Of a stretch of DNA of 64,000 bases, positions 28,204-37,842 are shown one piece after another (position 1 is the stretch's first letter; each line of letters begins with the position of its first letter). Location: contig NC_005363.1 of assembly GCF_000196175.1 (NCBI RefSeq), forward strand, positions 1,364,001-1,428,000, written 5' to 3'. Both the position numbers and the translations under genes were made by a program. The notes under the pieces are model-generated. The model was not told the DNA's origin and made no database searches. It saw only the letters and a list, made by a program, of their open reading frames with translations. The DNA comes from Bdellovibrio bacteriovorus HD100 (lineage in GTDB: Bacteria > Bdellovibrionota > Bdellovibrionia > Bdellovibrionales > Bdellovibrionaceae).

Positions 28204-28240
28204 AAAGAAAAAGGGACTCTTCCGCGAGGAAGAAGTCCCT
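28204..28240 (-). terminator. Terminator of the gliding operon
   Basis: On the minus strand AGGGACTTCTTCC-TCGC-GGAAGAGTCCCT followed by TTTTCTTTG forms a strong stem, 30 bp after the stop of the coiled-coil gene at 28270. It marks the end of the long minus-strand operon. Confidence 0.9.
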
Positions 28241-28269
28241 GGGTGGTTCTTGAATTTAAATGTGACGGA

Positions 28270-28923
28270 TTACTTCACTTCAGCCAAAGAGTTGTAGCTG
28301 TCGCTGATCTTCTGCTGTCGTTCGACCTCTTTGCTCCAGCGTTTGACTTCGCCTTGATAGCCGCGCTGTTTGGCTTTCCATTCGTTCTCTTCGCTGGCCA
28401 GGCCACGAAGCTTCTGGTTCACCTGTTCGTTCTGCTCTTTCAAAGTAGAGGCGCGGGAATTCCAGATCTTCTTTTCTTCCGTCAGCTGGGACATCTGCAA
28501 CTGATAGTCGTTGATGTTCAGCTCACGCTTTTTCTGGTTTTCCTTGATCTTGGCAATCATGGCCTCCAGTTCCGCGATCTTCTGGCTTTCCTGGGCCATT
28601 TTGTTTTTCTCTTCATTGATCAGGCCCTGAATTTCTTTTTCCTGACCGCTGATGCGGCCCATGGCCTGATTGTTTTCTTCAGCCTGCTGGTGAACCTGCT
28701 TTTGCTGGTTTTCCACCTGGGATTTGGCTTTGGCCACTTCGGACAGGTTTCCTTCCACGGTTTTCAGGTTCTTTTCGTATTCCTGAAGATTGGTTTTTGA
28801 GTTGTTCAGATTGCCTTTGATTTTCTCAAGGCCGTCTTTGGCGGAATTCTGCGCCATTGCGGTTGTGCCAAGACTCATCAAAACACCTAGGGACAAAGTC
28901 GTCATTGCTTTAGCGAATTTCAT
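28270..28923 (-). CDS. Secreted coiled-coil protein, last gene of the gliding operon
   Basis: 217 residues from ATG 28923, chosen because AAGGA precedes it and the signal peptide MKFAKAMTTLSLGVLMSLGTTAMAQ starts there; the upstream in-frame extension to 28995 is not needed. The mature protein is almost entirely Gln/Glu/Lys-rich coiled coil (KGNLNNSKTNLQEYEKNLKTVEGN and on to the end). No enzymatic motif. Its place directly after the TPR protein, 17 bp away, suggests a periplasmic structural or connector role in the gliding machine. Function otherwise unknown. Confidence 0.75.
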   Translation of the reverse strand: MKFAKAMTTLSLGVLMSLGTTAMAQNSAKDGLEKIKGNLNNSKTNLQEYEKNLKTVEGNLSEVAKAKSQVENQQKQVHQQAEENNQAMGRISGQEKEIQGLINEEKNKMAQESQKIAELEAMIAKIKENQKKRELNINDYQLQMSQLTEEKKIWNSRASTLKEQNEQVNQKLRGLASEENEWKAKQRGYQGEVKRWSKEVERQQKISDSYNSLAEVK

Positions 28924-28939
28924 CTTGAAAATCCTTTCC

Positions 28940-31069
28940 TTATTGTTCAGACAAGCCGGCCACGCTGCCGTCCTGACCTTCTTGGGCACAAACATTTTTC
29001 AAAGAAGAACGATAGTGACCCACTTCGTCCTCCCAGATTTCACCTTTAAACTTCCAGTTCAGGGATTTCTCCTTTTGAACTTTCAGTTCTGGACGCTCTT
29101 TTTCGTTGATCTCGCCACCAGCCATTTGATAGCGGATGTGTTCACCGGCGCCAGAATACAGTTCGTACTGCAGAACATCGTTCTGATCCAGAACCTTGTC
29201 CAGACCTGCCAGCATCTCGTCAAAACGGCCTTTCAAAGCCTGGGACGCCTGGGCGCGCAGGACGGTTTTTTCTTTTTCAATACGGGCCATGCCGGTCGCA
29301 CGCAGATTCTTGATGGAAGTGCGGGCTTTCTTCGCGATGTGGAACTGGATGCGATAGCTCAGCAGTTTCTGCTCGGCCTTTTGAACTGCCGCCACGGTGG
29401 AGGCCGAAGGGCTGTCGCCTTTCAGACCACGTTTCGCGTCAGCCAGTTCTTTGTTGGCTTCGTTTTGTTTGGCAATCAGCTCACGCTCTTTTTTTACCAA
29501 AGTCAGAGCGATGCGGTTGAATTTCACGATCTCGTCTTCATAGGCGTTGATCTGCTTTTGCACACTCATGTAAGCCGGGTGCCGCGCCAGTTCCACGATG
29601 AAGGAACGTGGCAGACCGTCAACTTCCTTAAGGTCCGAGTTTTTCAACCAGCCTTTCACAGTTTCATAGTACGCAGAAGAATCCTTGTGGGAAGTGCTGT
29701 AGGCAGCCAGTTTCTGCTTCCAAGGGGCATACTTCTTTTTCATTTCGTTCAGCACCTGCACACCGTCACCGTATTGGCACAGGTTCAGGTAACCCACCGT
29801 GCGAACCACATAGGATTCCGGAGAGAAGGCATTTTTGAAGAAGTCCGTGTGCAGAGAGAACATATTCCCCGCGGCCCCTTCATAGTCCTCACCCAGAATC
29901 TGAGTCCACGCACTTTCCACCATGGCCTGCAGCCACAGAGGATTGGATTTGTCGACTTTCAGGTAAGATTGGAAAGCCTCTTTGTACTGGGACTTCTGGA
30001 ACTGCATGCGCGCCAGGGTCAAAGCACCCACAGAACGCAGCTGGGATGTCTTGTCAGCATCTGTCGCGGTCATCAGTTTTTCCAGATAAATGGTGGCTTC
30101 CTCAACCTTACCCTGGCGATAGTTGAACAGGGCATTCAGCAGCAAAGCCTCCGGATAACGCGGGGACTTTTCGCCGATAAAGATCAAAGCATCTTCCATC
30201 AGGCCCAGTTGGCCTTTGTCAGAATAATATTTTGCACGGGTGATCTGGTAGTCATCATTTTTGGTGATGTCCATTTCGTGTTTGATCACCAGAGGATCAA
30301 TCAAAGCGATGTCGGACGTTTCCAGTGTATTGATGTTCTGAACCAGGGCTTCCGTGGCTTTCTGCTGCCATTCTTTGGATTTGGTCTCTTGCGCCACCTG
30401 AATCATGTACTGGCGGAATTCTGAGTTCAACCCCAGGCCCTTGGCTGTCATGGCATAGTGGTACAAAGCCTCGATACGGTGTTCCGGGTCCTCGATCAGT
30501 TCCGAGAACAAGCCCATCGCCAGCTCATAGTTTTTCTGGATTTCCAGGAAGATCAAAGCCTGCAGCAGTTTGTAGTCATTCGGCTGTATGTCTTCCAGCT
30601 TTGCCAGTTGCACCAGAGGATCCTGGGTCACAGGCTCTGCCACCGGATTCAGGATTTTCACATCCGGAATCTTGTTAAAGGCATCGGCAGTCGTCAGGGA
30701 CTTGGCCGGGTTCACCACGTCGTTGTAAGGCTTCAGCACAAAGTCAATGGCCACTGGAGACTCACGACGGCGGGTTTCCTTCAAAGTGACTTCGCGGGAG
30801 GCGGGGAGACGCAGCGGGCTCATTTCAGAGGCCTGCACTTCGCGTTCTTCACCGACATCCAGCAAAGGGATGTTTTTAACCTTGAAGACCTCGACTTTGC
30901 CTTTCACGACTTTCTTTTGATAAACATCAAAAGTCGGGACCAGACTGGATTTGACCTTCAGGCTGGCAGCCGCCGGACGGCCGCCTTTTTTGACTTTCAG
31001 TGCAGGCTCAGCCAAAGCCGTGCCGCACAGAAATGGAATAGTAATTAGAATGCTTAAAGACTTGTTCAT
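28940..31069 (-). CDS. Secreted TPR-type protein of the gliding operon
   Basis: About 709 residues from ATG 31069 (GGGGGGA just upstream; a GTG at 31081 is less likely). The signal peptide is NKSLSILITIPFLCGTALA. The first 150 mature residues are low-complexity and basic, then helical TPR-like repeats run from about 170 to 480 (AMGLFSELIEDPEHRIEALYHY, EALLLNALFNYRQGKVEEA), followed by a long helical coiled coil (about 500-630). It resembles the periplasmic TPR proteins of the myxobacterial Glt complex in context and composition, but I cannot assign a one-to-one homologue. Lies 23 bp after the barrel gene. Confidence 0.75.
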   Translation of the reverse strand: MNKSLSILITIPFLCGTALAEPALKVKKGGRPAAASLKVKSSLVPTFDVYQKKVVKGKVEVFKVKNIPLLDVGEEREVQASEMSPLRLPASREVTLKETRRRESPVAIDFVLKPYNDVVNPAKSLTTADAFNKIPDVKILNPVAEPVTQDPLVQLAKLEDIQPNDYKLLQALIFLEIQKNYELAMGLFSELIEDPEHRIEALYHYAMTAKGLGLNSEFRQYMIQVAQETKSKEWQQKATEALVQNINTLETSDIALIDPLVIKHEMDITKNDDYQITRAKYYSDKGQLGLMEDALIFIGEKSPRYPEALLLNALFNYRQGKVEEATIYLEKLMTATDADKTSQLRSVGALTLARMQFQKSQYKEAFQSYLKVDKSNPLWLQAMVESAWTQILGEDYEGAAGNMFSLHTDFFKNAFSPESYVVRTVGYLNLCQYGDGVQVLNEMKKKYAPWKQKLAAYSTSHKDSSAYYETVKGWLKNSDLKEVDGLPRSFIVELARHPAYMSVQKQINAYEDEIVKFNRIALTLVKKERELIAKQNEANKELADAKRGLKGDSPSASTVAAVQKAEQKLLSYRIQFHIAKKARTSIKNLRATGMARIEKEKTVLRAQASQALKGRFDEMLAGLDKVLDQNDVLQYELYSGAGEHIRYQMAGGEINEKERPELKVQKEKSLNWKFKGEIWEDEVGHYRSSLKNVCAQEGQDGSVAGLSEQ

Positions 31070-31092
31070 AAATCCCCCCACCCTGGAGAAAA

Positions 31093-31857
31093 TTAATGCC
31101 AGTACGTGATACCAATCATCAGTGATGTATCGTTGATTGTTTCACTGCCCAGATCACGCTGACCGCCCACAACCGTACCGCCCACGTTCGTGCCGGGCGC
31201 ATAGTACTTCATTTTTTCCTGAGTGGACCAGGTGTTGACCAAATCCGCTCTGATGGCAAAGTGCTCAGAGAAGAAGATCTGCTGGAACACGCCCAGTTTA
31301 TAGGCCATGGTGTCTTTGGAGACATTGCCTTCGAACTGGGTGATTTCATAGTTCAGTGACCCCACACCGAACGAGATCCCCATGTCGAAATAGATAATGG
31401 CCTTGTCGACCACGCTCATTTTCGCATAGAACGGCACCCAGATACCGGAAAGGAAGTAGGACGACTTAAATACGTTGTGGTCCGGAATCACACCATAGGT
31501 GTCAACGAATTGTTTCACCGCATCGTTGTCTTTCAGGCTGGCTGAATTGTAGGTTCCTTCAAGACCCCAGCGCTCATTGAAGAAATATCCCAGGCTTGCA
31601 CCAGCGATAGTTCCTGTGCTGTAGGGGTCATTGAATGGAATACCCGCAGCACCAGTCAGATAAAAACGCTCCGCTTTCACGTAACGTCTGTTCTGAACGA
31701 CACTGAAGTCGTCGTCTTTGGCTGCCCAGTATTTCTGCTCCAGCTTTTTGATGTCCAGCTTGTCGCTGCCGCGTTGATCAGCTTTGCTGTCTGCCGCTTG
31801 CTGTGCAAATGCCTGAGATGCCGTCAGGATGAACATTAGAACTGTCTTCTTCAACAT
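31093..31857 (-). CDS. Outer-membrane beta-barrel protein, GltH-like position
   Basis: 254 residues with signal peptide (LKKTVLMFILTASQAFAQ). A linker KLDIKKLEQKYWAAKDDDFSVVQNR is followed by an eight-strand-type barrel pattern of alternating residues with aromatic ends (RFYLTGAAGIPFNDPYSTGTIAGASLGYFF, WGLEGTYNS, ending MIGITYWH). The terminal aromatic fits BamA-dependent insertion. It resembles the small outer-membrane barrel domain proteins found beside FHA/TonB genes in myxobacterial gliding loci. ATG 31857 follows GGGGG. Confidence 0.75.
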   Translation of the reverse strand: MLKKTVLMFILTASQAFAQQAADSKADQRGSDKLDIKKLEQKYWAAKDDDFSVVQNRRYVKAERFYLTGAAGIPFNDPYSTGTIAGASLGYFFNERWGLEGTYNSASLKDNDAVKQFVDTYGVIPDHNVFKSSYFLSGIWVPFYAKMSVVDKAIIYFDMGISFGVGSLNYEITQFEGNVSKDTMAYKLGVFQQIFFSEHFAIRADLVNTWSTQEKMKYYAPGTNVGGTVVGGQRDLGSETINDTSLMIGITYWH

Positions 31858-31872
31858 GATATAACCCCCGCC

Positions 31873-33339
31873 TTAGTTTGTACTTTTGAATAAGAATGGA
31901 TAAGTCACTAGCACGCGTGTTCCCCCCTGTGGAGCAGGAAACTTCCACGCGGCAACCCTATTCAATATACATCCCTCAACGGTTGCGTTCTTAAGTGTTG
32001 TGTCACCAATGAGCTGCTGTTCCACCTGACCGGATGGACCGATCGTGAATTTCACAGCAACCTTACCGAACAGATCCGGCTTGGCACTCAGTTGTCTTTC
32101 ATAGCAATACAAGATCTGACCCAGTTTGGATTTGATGTACTGAGCGATGATTTCGCGGTCCAGACCGCCGGTGATTTCACCTTCCTCTTCGATCAGACCC
32201 ACGCCGCCGGAACCAGTACCCCCAGCAGCCAATCCACCCATGCTGGAGGCACTGCTGCCTCCGCCGCGACCGACGGTGCCAACGCCACCACCTGTGGCAG
32301 AGCCTTCACGGCCCCAGTCACGACCGGAGCGTTCCATGCTGCCAACAGCAGCCAAGGCACGGCCAGAAGCACCGGAACCTGCTTTAACACCCGTGGCGAT
32401 CACCACGTTGCCACTGCGTGCGGCTTGTGCGGAGACTTTTCCCAAAAGCTGGGAAATGCGTCCACCGGAAATGGATTTCATCATTTTTGAAACTTTGCTG
32501 CCACCAGTTGGCATTTCTGCCGTTTTCTGGTTGGCGGCAGGAGCCTGTTCCTTCACAACAACCTGCTGGGCAGGAGCCGCTTCCGCTTTTTTGCGTTTGG
32601 GTTTGATTTCGGTTTTAACGATAATTTTTTGCGCCGCTTTTGGCGGAGCCGCAACAACCTCAAGCTCCTGGGACTTCGGCGCAAACAGGCCCACAGTCAC
32701 CAGGAACAAGGCTGCACCCAGAATAATGAACACACCTTTTTTGGATTCTTCATCCATCAGTTGGTCTGTGGAAAGGCGGGCCATGCGGGCCGCGTCTTCC
32801 AAAGACACGGTTCTTTGTTTCACTTCAAGGTCGCCGACCATTTGTTTGTGCCATTCCTGGGAAGGCACGCAAGGCACCACTGTTGGAGTCAGTGCCATGG
32901 AAGGTTTGAATTTTTTATTCATTGGCAGGATCTTGGTTTCAAGAACCTGATCGTTCTGCTTCACGATGTAAAGCTGGAACTGCTTGCCGGCTTCACGTTG
33001 TTCTTTACCGGCTTTTTCCAGACGCAGATAAAGATCCGCTTCTTTCACCACCGGAGTGAACACCAGAGTGCATTCTCCCAGAGTCAGGGATTTTTCCTGA
33101 TCCAGGCGCAGAGCCGGGGAGCCTTTGGCGGAAGCACTGGTGTTCATGTCCATATCGACATACCACCAGGCGCCATCGCGGTACTCAAACAGACCCTGGA
33201 TGCCCTTGGAATCCGGTGCGATGGAGATAACATCGGCCAGACGGGAGGACCCGAAGGTGTGGGTTGTGTTGCTGGATCTCAATTTCCAAGTTTTCGCCGT
33301 CCCATCTTTCAGGGATTGACGCACAATCAACGTGAGCAT
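31873..33339 (-). CDS. FHA domain-TM-TonB/AgmX C-terminal protein, GltG-like
   Basis: 488 residues. The N-terminal 110 residues form an FHA-like domain (HTFGSSRLADVISIAPDS, then WWYVDMDMNTS). A single TM is at about 203-220 (GVFIILGAALFLVTVGLFA). The periplasmic part starts with a Pro/Lys/Ala-rich stretch, then a Gly-rich stretch (GRGGGSSASSMGG), and ends in a TonB-like domain (DREIIAQYIKSKLGQILYCY ... GKVAVKFTIGPSGQVEQQLI ... AAWKFPAPQGG) of the AgmX/PglI type. The cytoplasmic FHA could read phosphothreonine signals while the TonB end contacts outer-membrane partners, as proposed for GltG in Myxococcus. GAGGT precedes ATG 33339. Confidence 0.85.
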   Translation of the reverse strand: MLTLIVRQSLKDGTAKTWKLRSSNTTHTFGSSRLADVISIAPDSKGIQGLFEYRDGAWWYVDMDMNTSASAKGSPALRLDQEKSLTLGECTLVFTPVVKEADLYLRLEKAGKEQREAGKQFQLYIVKQNDQVLETKILPMNKKFKPSMALTPTVVPCVPSQEWHKQMVGDLEVKQRTVSLEDAARMARLSTDQLMDEESKKGVFIILGAALFLVTVGLFAPKSQELEVVAAPPKAAQKIIVKTEIKPKRKKAEAAPAQQVVVKEQAPAANQKTAEMPTGGSKVSKMMKSISGGRISQLLGKVSAQAARSGNVVIATGVKAGSGASGRALAAVGSMERSGRDWGREGSATGGGVGTVGRGGGSSASSMGGLAAGGTGSGGVGLIEEEGEITGGLDREIIAQYIKSKLGQILYCYERQLSAKPDLFGKVAVKFTIGPSGQVEQQLIGDTTLKNATVEGCILNRVAAWKFPAPQGGTRVLVTYPFLFKSTN

Positions 33340-33354
33340 GTGTTACCTCATGAA

Positions 33355-33603
33355 TTAATTATTCAAGTAGAGAGCTGATTCGCGGATGCGGCCGTCCATA
33401 TCTTTTTGCACATCGTAAAGAGGCATAAACTTGATGCCTCTTTTCTGCACAAGATAGGCGCCGTCAGGGTTCCGAATCGTTCCCTTAAGGTTCATGTCAC
33501 CGAAATTGACTTCCTGGACTTTACGGACTGTTCTTTGTTTGGCAAAGCCAGCCGATGTTCCCAAGAGAATGAAAGCAACCATCGCTGTGATGATAGTTTT
33601 CAC
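33355..33603 (-). CDS. Small secreted protein of the gliding operon
   Basis: 82 residues from GTG 33603 with GGAGGG upstream. It has a signal peptide (KTIITAMVAFILLGTSAGFA), leaving a mature part of about 60 residues (KVQEVNFGDMNLKGTIRNPD, YLVQKRGIKFMPLYDVQKDM). No domain is recognised. Myxobacterial gliding loci contain comparably small exported proteins (e.g. CglF/GltF class), and this could be the counterpart, but only position and size support that. It sits between the large TPR gene (14 bp) and the FHA gene. Confidence 0.75.
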   Translation of the reverse strand: MKTIITAMVAFILLGTSAGFAKQRTVRKVQEVNFGDMNLKGTIRNPDGAYLVQKRGIKFMPLYDVQKDMDGRIRESALYLNN

Positions 33604-33617
33604 TTGTACCCTCCATA

Positions 33618-36600
33618 CTACAAGTCTCCCGAGATAACGTGCTGACCGACTTTGTTTTGATTTTTCAAATACTGTATTTTCTTACCCAACCAGTCGCGCA
33701 TTTCCAATTGCTGACTGGCTTTAAATGCTCTTTCATAAGAATCCAGCGCAAGCGTTGGACTCTGTTTGTAGGTCTCAAACAAGTGAGCCTGTTGCAGAAG
33801 GAAATCTGTGTTGTCTTTCTTGCTGCCAAGCAGGTCTTTCACCACGCTCAGTGCTTTATCGACTTCACCCTTCTGGGCGTAAGCTTCACTCATCAGAGTG
33901 CCCACGTTCAAAGTATACAACTGATCTTTAGAGATTGCAGACAAATTTTCAATTGCCTTCGTAAAATCTCCCTCTGAGAAAGCCTTCACTCCTGCGAAAG
34001 TTTTCATTTCCGTCGAAGCCATTTGCATGTCTAAAACTTTATCGAAAAACGGCATCGCGGAATTCATGCCGTCTTCTTTGTAAAGCAGACGGGCTTTTTG
34101 GTATACGTAAGGCGCGGCTTCAGGCTGGGCTTTCAACGCGGCATCGATCATCCACATCGCCTTGTCGTTATAACCGCGCGCATCCGCGCCCACGCTGGCA
34201 TAGAACAGACCCAAAGCGCGCGTGTCTTTGTTCTTCGCAAGTTCCAGCCCCAGTTTTTCAACCATTTCGTACTGTCTAGAATAATAACAATTTCCTGCAA
34301 CTTCGAGGGCGTTCACGTTGGCCAGCTGGCCGGTCAGAATTGCGCTTCTGTTGCAAGCTTTCGGAGTGCGAGTCTCAAAACGAGACACCTTGCCGATGGT
34401 CATGTCAGAAGATGCCGGCAGGTAAGCCGTCATTTTTTCCGCAGCAGGGTATTGCGCCATTGGCGGAACTGTCTGATCCACTCGGATAGAGGCAAAACTG
34501 CGTTCGTTGGTTGCAGCTTGACCTTTGGCGGCCGCCAGAACTTTCAGTTTGGCTTCGTTTTCATTTTTCTTGTCCTGGATCGGGGCTGTCAGTTTGGCAA
34601 TTTCGCCACGCAGGACTTCTTGATCCTCCGGGGACAAAGAAGCTGGCAATGGCATGTTCGTCAAGCTGCTGATGAAGTTGTCATAACAGCGGTCAATACC
34701 GCGCATGGCTTCCAACTGCTGGAACGGATCTTTGGACATTTTCAGAGTGGTGTAATAAGCAGTGTGGGCCTTGTCCAGTTTCTCGGTTTTCATGGAAAGC
34801 ACCATCGCGAACTTTTCTTCGCGGGCTTTCACACTTTGCGCCACCAGTTCTTTTTCCAGGATGCGGGCCTGGATCAGACGGGCTTCGGCACGAACTTCCG
34901 GAGCCACATCACGGCCGTTGGCTTTCATCGCCAGGTCAAAGGCAGCCGTGGTTTTACCGGTATCCAGCAAAGCTTTCGCGCGATCGATCATGATCTGAGT
35001 CGTGTACGGCTCAAGACCCTTTGCCAGAATCTGATTCTGGATTTTTTCCAGCTCCGCAGAGCGGGGCTCGGCCTTATAGGAATCCATCAACTTGCCATAG
35101 ATACGCTGCAGAGTTTTGTTGTCAGCCCCGTTCAGAATATTCATGTAAGCGGCGCGGGCTTCCTTATTTTTCTTTTCAAGAATATAGATGTCCGCTGCCA
35201 GCTCCAGGTGAGTGTTGCGGTTTTTCTTGTCCAGATCCGCAATCTTCAGCAGAGTCTCTGCAGATTTGGAAATCTGACCGACATCCGCATAAGCCTTGGC
35301 AGCCTCTTTCAATGCGTCAAGATTGCGTTTGTCTTCCGGATGCTTCTGCACGAACTTCATGGAAGCTTCCGCAGCATCATAGATGCGGCCTTCGCTGTAT
35401 TGCAGACTCAGCGCCTGCCACAAGGCATCCTGGGACAGTTTGGAACCTTCGTGTTCTTTGGCGAAAGCCATCAGCTTTTCAGAAGCCTGGTTTTTATCAC
35501 CGGTTTTGGCGAATTCCTGAATTTCAGTGAAATGCGCCTCTTCCATGATTTTATTCATGCTTTTCTTGCGGCCTTCATCAGCGCTGGAAGCCATGACTTT
35601 TTTGGAGAAGTCCTTGATACCCGCATAATCTTTGCGAATATTGAGCATATCCAGGATCAGGTCCTCAGATTTCTTTTTGATTTCTGCATTGTCAGCACCT
35701 TTCAGAGCTGCCAGCGGCGTCAGCCACTTTTCCGCTTCTGGATAGTTTGCCTCTTCGTAAGCGATGTGACCGATTTTGAATTTGATCAAAGTCGCAAACT
35801 TGCCAGTCGGGTGCTTGGCCAGATAGTTGGCAGCAAGCTCTTTGCGTTCAGCTTCCTTAAGTGGATCTTTTTTCTTTTCGATGCTTTTTTCTTTGGCATA
35901 CAGGGCCGCATAGTTCGCATCGTGTTTCATGACCGGCTCAGCGGACTTGTCGCCAACCATTTTGTACTGAACACTGGCGTCGTCATATTTTTGCAACTGG
36001 AACAGCAGTTCCGCGTAAGCAAAACGGGTTTTCAGGTCCGGTTTTGTTGGATCCTCGTTTTCCAGGATCAGTTTGAACAACTGCTGGGTCAGGTCCGAGA
36101 ACTCCATGTTCTGTTTGTTCTTAAGCCAGATCTCCCACCATTTTTTCGCCATGTCGAGGCTGGTGTGACGGAAGCCTTCCACGCAGGAAGTTTCCAGCAC
36201 GTCTGTTTTCTGCATGCCTCTCCAAGCCGAGTCCTTTTTACAAAGATCTGAAGCGTATTGCAGGTGGTTGATGACCTTGTCACGTCTTTTCAATGTTTCG
36301 TTGGCTTCCACCAGGAACAGGTGAGAGCGCACCACATCCGGACCCATCGAACGTTTGTCGATGTACTCTTCCAGGAAGATGTTCATCTCTTTCTGACGGG
36401 AGTGGGATTCATAAAGTTTCGCCAGGTCGATCATGGACTGACCCAGTTCCTCTTCGGTCGCAAGGTCCTCAAAGAACGAGTAAAGTTTGTTTGCTGGGTA
36501 AGAGTCCCCAATGAACACCGTCAGGTCACGCATGGCCTCACGACGCAGGTTGTGACGGTTGGTTGGAACTTCGCCATCCTGTAGTGGCGGATTGGATTTC

Positions 36601-37331
36601 ACAACCTGAACCAGTTTCTTGATGCCGTTTTCGCTGTCACGCATGTTGTAATAAGCCCAAGCGGCCTTGTACATACCGTAGGAATAAACACGGCTGTTCG
36701 GGAATTTTTCCACGCGCAGGAAGTGCTCCAGTGCCTGGGCGAATTTGCCCTGGTCATAAAGCAATTCACCGATGGCAAGTGTACCATCGGCAATCAGCGG
36801 GGATTTTGGGAATTGAGTCAGAAGTTTATTGTAGAGAATCTCAGACACCTTGTACTGTGCAATCTGCTGATTGGCGAAGGCGTTGTTGAAATAAACCGCG
36901 TCCATTTGTTTAAAGCGCGGAAACTCCATTTCAATTTTCGTGTAAATTTTAATCGCGCGTTTGATGGCTTCGGCGCCGCGTTCGTTCGGCACCGGGAACG
37001 GCGAAAGCTTCATCAGGGGAGTGTCCTGATGAAGGTCAAAGAAGCGGCCGGACTTGGAGCGTCTCATGTACAGCTCCGCCAGGCGGTACCACAGATCAGC
37101 TTCGTTCTTGGCACCTTTGTTTTTTTTGATAATGACTTGCAGGGACTCAATAGCTCTGTTTTCAGAGCGAGTGATCATGATCTCGCTGCTGAAGGCCTTT
37201 TTCTCGTTATCGCTTTCACTGCCCTGGGTCATGCTGACTTCTGGAAGAAGCCCTTTGGTGTTTTTGTCGGCGGCAAAACAGTAATGAGAGAACAGATGAA
37301 ATGCTAGAAGCAGAACTATTGTGCGAATCAT
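33618..37331 (-). CDS. Large secreted TPR-repeat protein, GltI/AgmK-like
   Basis: About 1,237 residues from ATG 37331 (GGAGAG upstream, 4 bp after the TolR stop; an upstream ORF start at 37358 is rejected). Signal peptide MIRTIVLLLAFHLFSHYCFA. The mature protein is a solenoid of TPR/Sel1-like helical hairpins over nearly all its length, e.g. ADLWYRLAELYMRRS, ADGTLAIGELLYDQGKFAQA, EAYAQKGEVDKALSVVKDLL. This matches the long periplasmic TPR component of gliding machines (GltI/AgmK) in order and type. It probably bridges the inner-membrane motor and outer-membrane parts. Confidence 0.82.
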   Translation of the reverse strand: MIRTIVLLLAFHLFSHYCFAADKNTKGLLPEVSMTQGSESDNEKKAFSSEIMITRSENRAIESLQVIIKKNKGAKNEADLWYRLAELYMRRSKSGRFFDLHQDTPLMKLSPFPVPNERGAEAIKRAIKIYTKIEMEFPRFKQMDAVYFNNAFANQQIAQYKVSEILYNKLLTQFPKSPLIADGTLAIGELLYDQGKFAQALEHFLRVEKFPNSRVYSYGMYKAAWAYYNMRDSENGIKKLVQVVKSNPPLQDGEVPTNRHNLRREAMRDLTVFIGDSYPANKLYSFFEDLATEEELGQSMIDLAKLYESHSRQKEMNIFLEEYIDKRSMGPDVVRSHLFLVEANETLKRRDKVINHLQYASDLCKKDSAWRGMQKTDVLETSCVEGFRHTSLDMAKKWWEIWLKNKQNMEFSDLTQQLFKLILENEDPTKPDLKTRFAYAELLFQLQKYDDASVQYKMVGDKSAEPVMKHDANYAALYAKEKSIEKKKDPLKEAERKELAANYLAKHPTGKFATLIKFKIGHIAYEEANYPEAEKWLTPLAALKGADNAEIKKKSEDLILDMLNIRKDYAGIKDFSKKVMASSADEGRKKSMNKIMEEAHFTEIQEFAKTGDKNQASEKLMAFAKEHEGSKLSQDALWQALSLQYSEGRIYDAAEASMKFVQKHPEDKRNLDALKEAAKAYADVGQISKSAETLLKIADLDKKNRNTHLELAADIYILEKKNKEARAAYMNILNGADNKTLQRIYGKLMDSYKAEPRSAELEKIQNQILAKGLEPYTTQIMIDRAKALLDTGKTTAAFDLAMKANGRDVAPEVRAEARLIQARILEKELVAQSVKAREEKFAMVLSMKTEKLDKAHTAYYTTLKMSKDPFQQLEAMRGIDRCYDNFISSLTNMPLPASLSPEDQEVLRGEIAKLTAPIQDKKNENEAKLKVLAAAKGQAATNERSFASIRVDQTVPPMAQYPAAEKMTAYLPASSDMTIGKVSRFETRTPKACNRSAILTGQLANVNALEVAGNCYYSRQYEMVEKLGLELAKNKDTRALGLFYASVGADARGYNDKAMWMIDAALKAQPEAAPYVYQKARLLYKEDGMNSAMPFFDKVLDMQMASTEMKTFAGVKAFSEGDFTKAIENLSAISKDQLYTLNVGTLMSEAYAQKGEVDKALSVVKDLLGSKKDNTDFLLQQAHLFETYKQSPTLALDSYERAFKASQQLEMRDWLGKKIQYLKNQNKVGQHVISGDL

Positions 37332-37335
37332 AAAC

Positions 37336-37839
37336 TTACTCTCCAACCATGGTGACAAGCTTCAGCTGAGGGAACCCCGCCATCGAAGCGGTGTACATCA
37401 CTTTTCTCAGCGTCGCGTAAGGCAGATCCTTGTCTGCCTGCAGAAGAATACGGCCCTCTTTCACGTGGGCTTTGTCTTTTTCGCTTTCGGACTTGGCAAT
37501 TTTATCCAGCTCCTGGAACAGGGGCTTGATAAAGTTGGTGTCTTTTTCTTCCAGATCCTTTGCCAGGAATTCCGAGTTCTTCACATCGGCAATCTTCGTC
37601 TGGTCTAATTTCAAAGCTTCACCATTCAGCGACAGTTTGATCGCCTCGGTGGCATTGGTCATGGACGCGGAAGAAGGCAAGCGCAAGTTGCTTTCAGGGG
37701 TGATCTGAACTTCTGAGGTGTTATAGCTTTGCAGCAGGAACACCAGCATGATCGTGAACATATCGGTCATGGAGGTGATGTTCAGGCCGAAAGTGGAATT
37801 CTTTTTTGTTTTTGGTTCATATCTGCGACGGCGTGACAT
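37336..37839 (-). CDS. TolR/ExbD-family motor subunit with the canonical Asp
   Basis: 167 residues: basic N-terminus (SRRRRYEPKTKK), one TM (FGLNITSMTDMFTIMLVFLL, about 18-37) and a periplasmic domain. Asp26 aligns with the proton-binding Asp of TolR/ExbD (PLxDVxxxLL). GGAGGG precedes ATG 37839, and the gene is 3 bp after the other TolR. Together with the TolQ homologue it would form the proton-driven motor, the counterpart of AglQ/AglS with AglR in Myxococcus. Confidence 0.88.
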   Translation of the reverse strand: MSRRRRYEPKTKKNSTFGLNITSMTDMFTIMLVFLLQSYNTSEVQITPESNLRLPSSASMTNATEAIKLSLNGEALKLDQTKIADVKNSEFLAKDLEEKDTNFIKPLFQELDKIAKSESEKDKAHVKEGRILLQADKDLPYATLRKVMYTASMAGFPQLKLVTMVGE

Positions 37840-37842
37840 GAG

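Noticed and set aside
28790..30424. 544-codon open frame on the plus strand
   Set aside because: Antisense to the gliding TPR gene, with Phe/His/Leu-rich nonsense composition.
34098..36251. 717-codon open frame on the plus strand
   Set aside because: It is antisense to the large TPR protein, has no family signature, a biased composition (many Phe/His/Arg) and no ribosome site. It is a codon-usage shadow.
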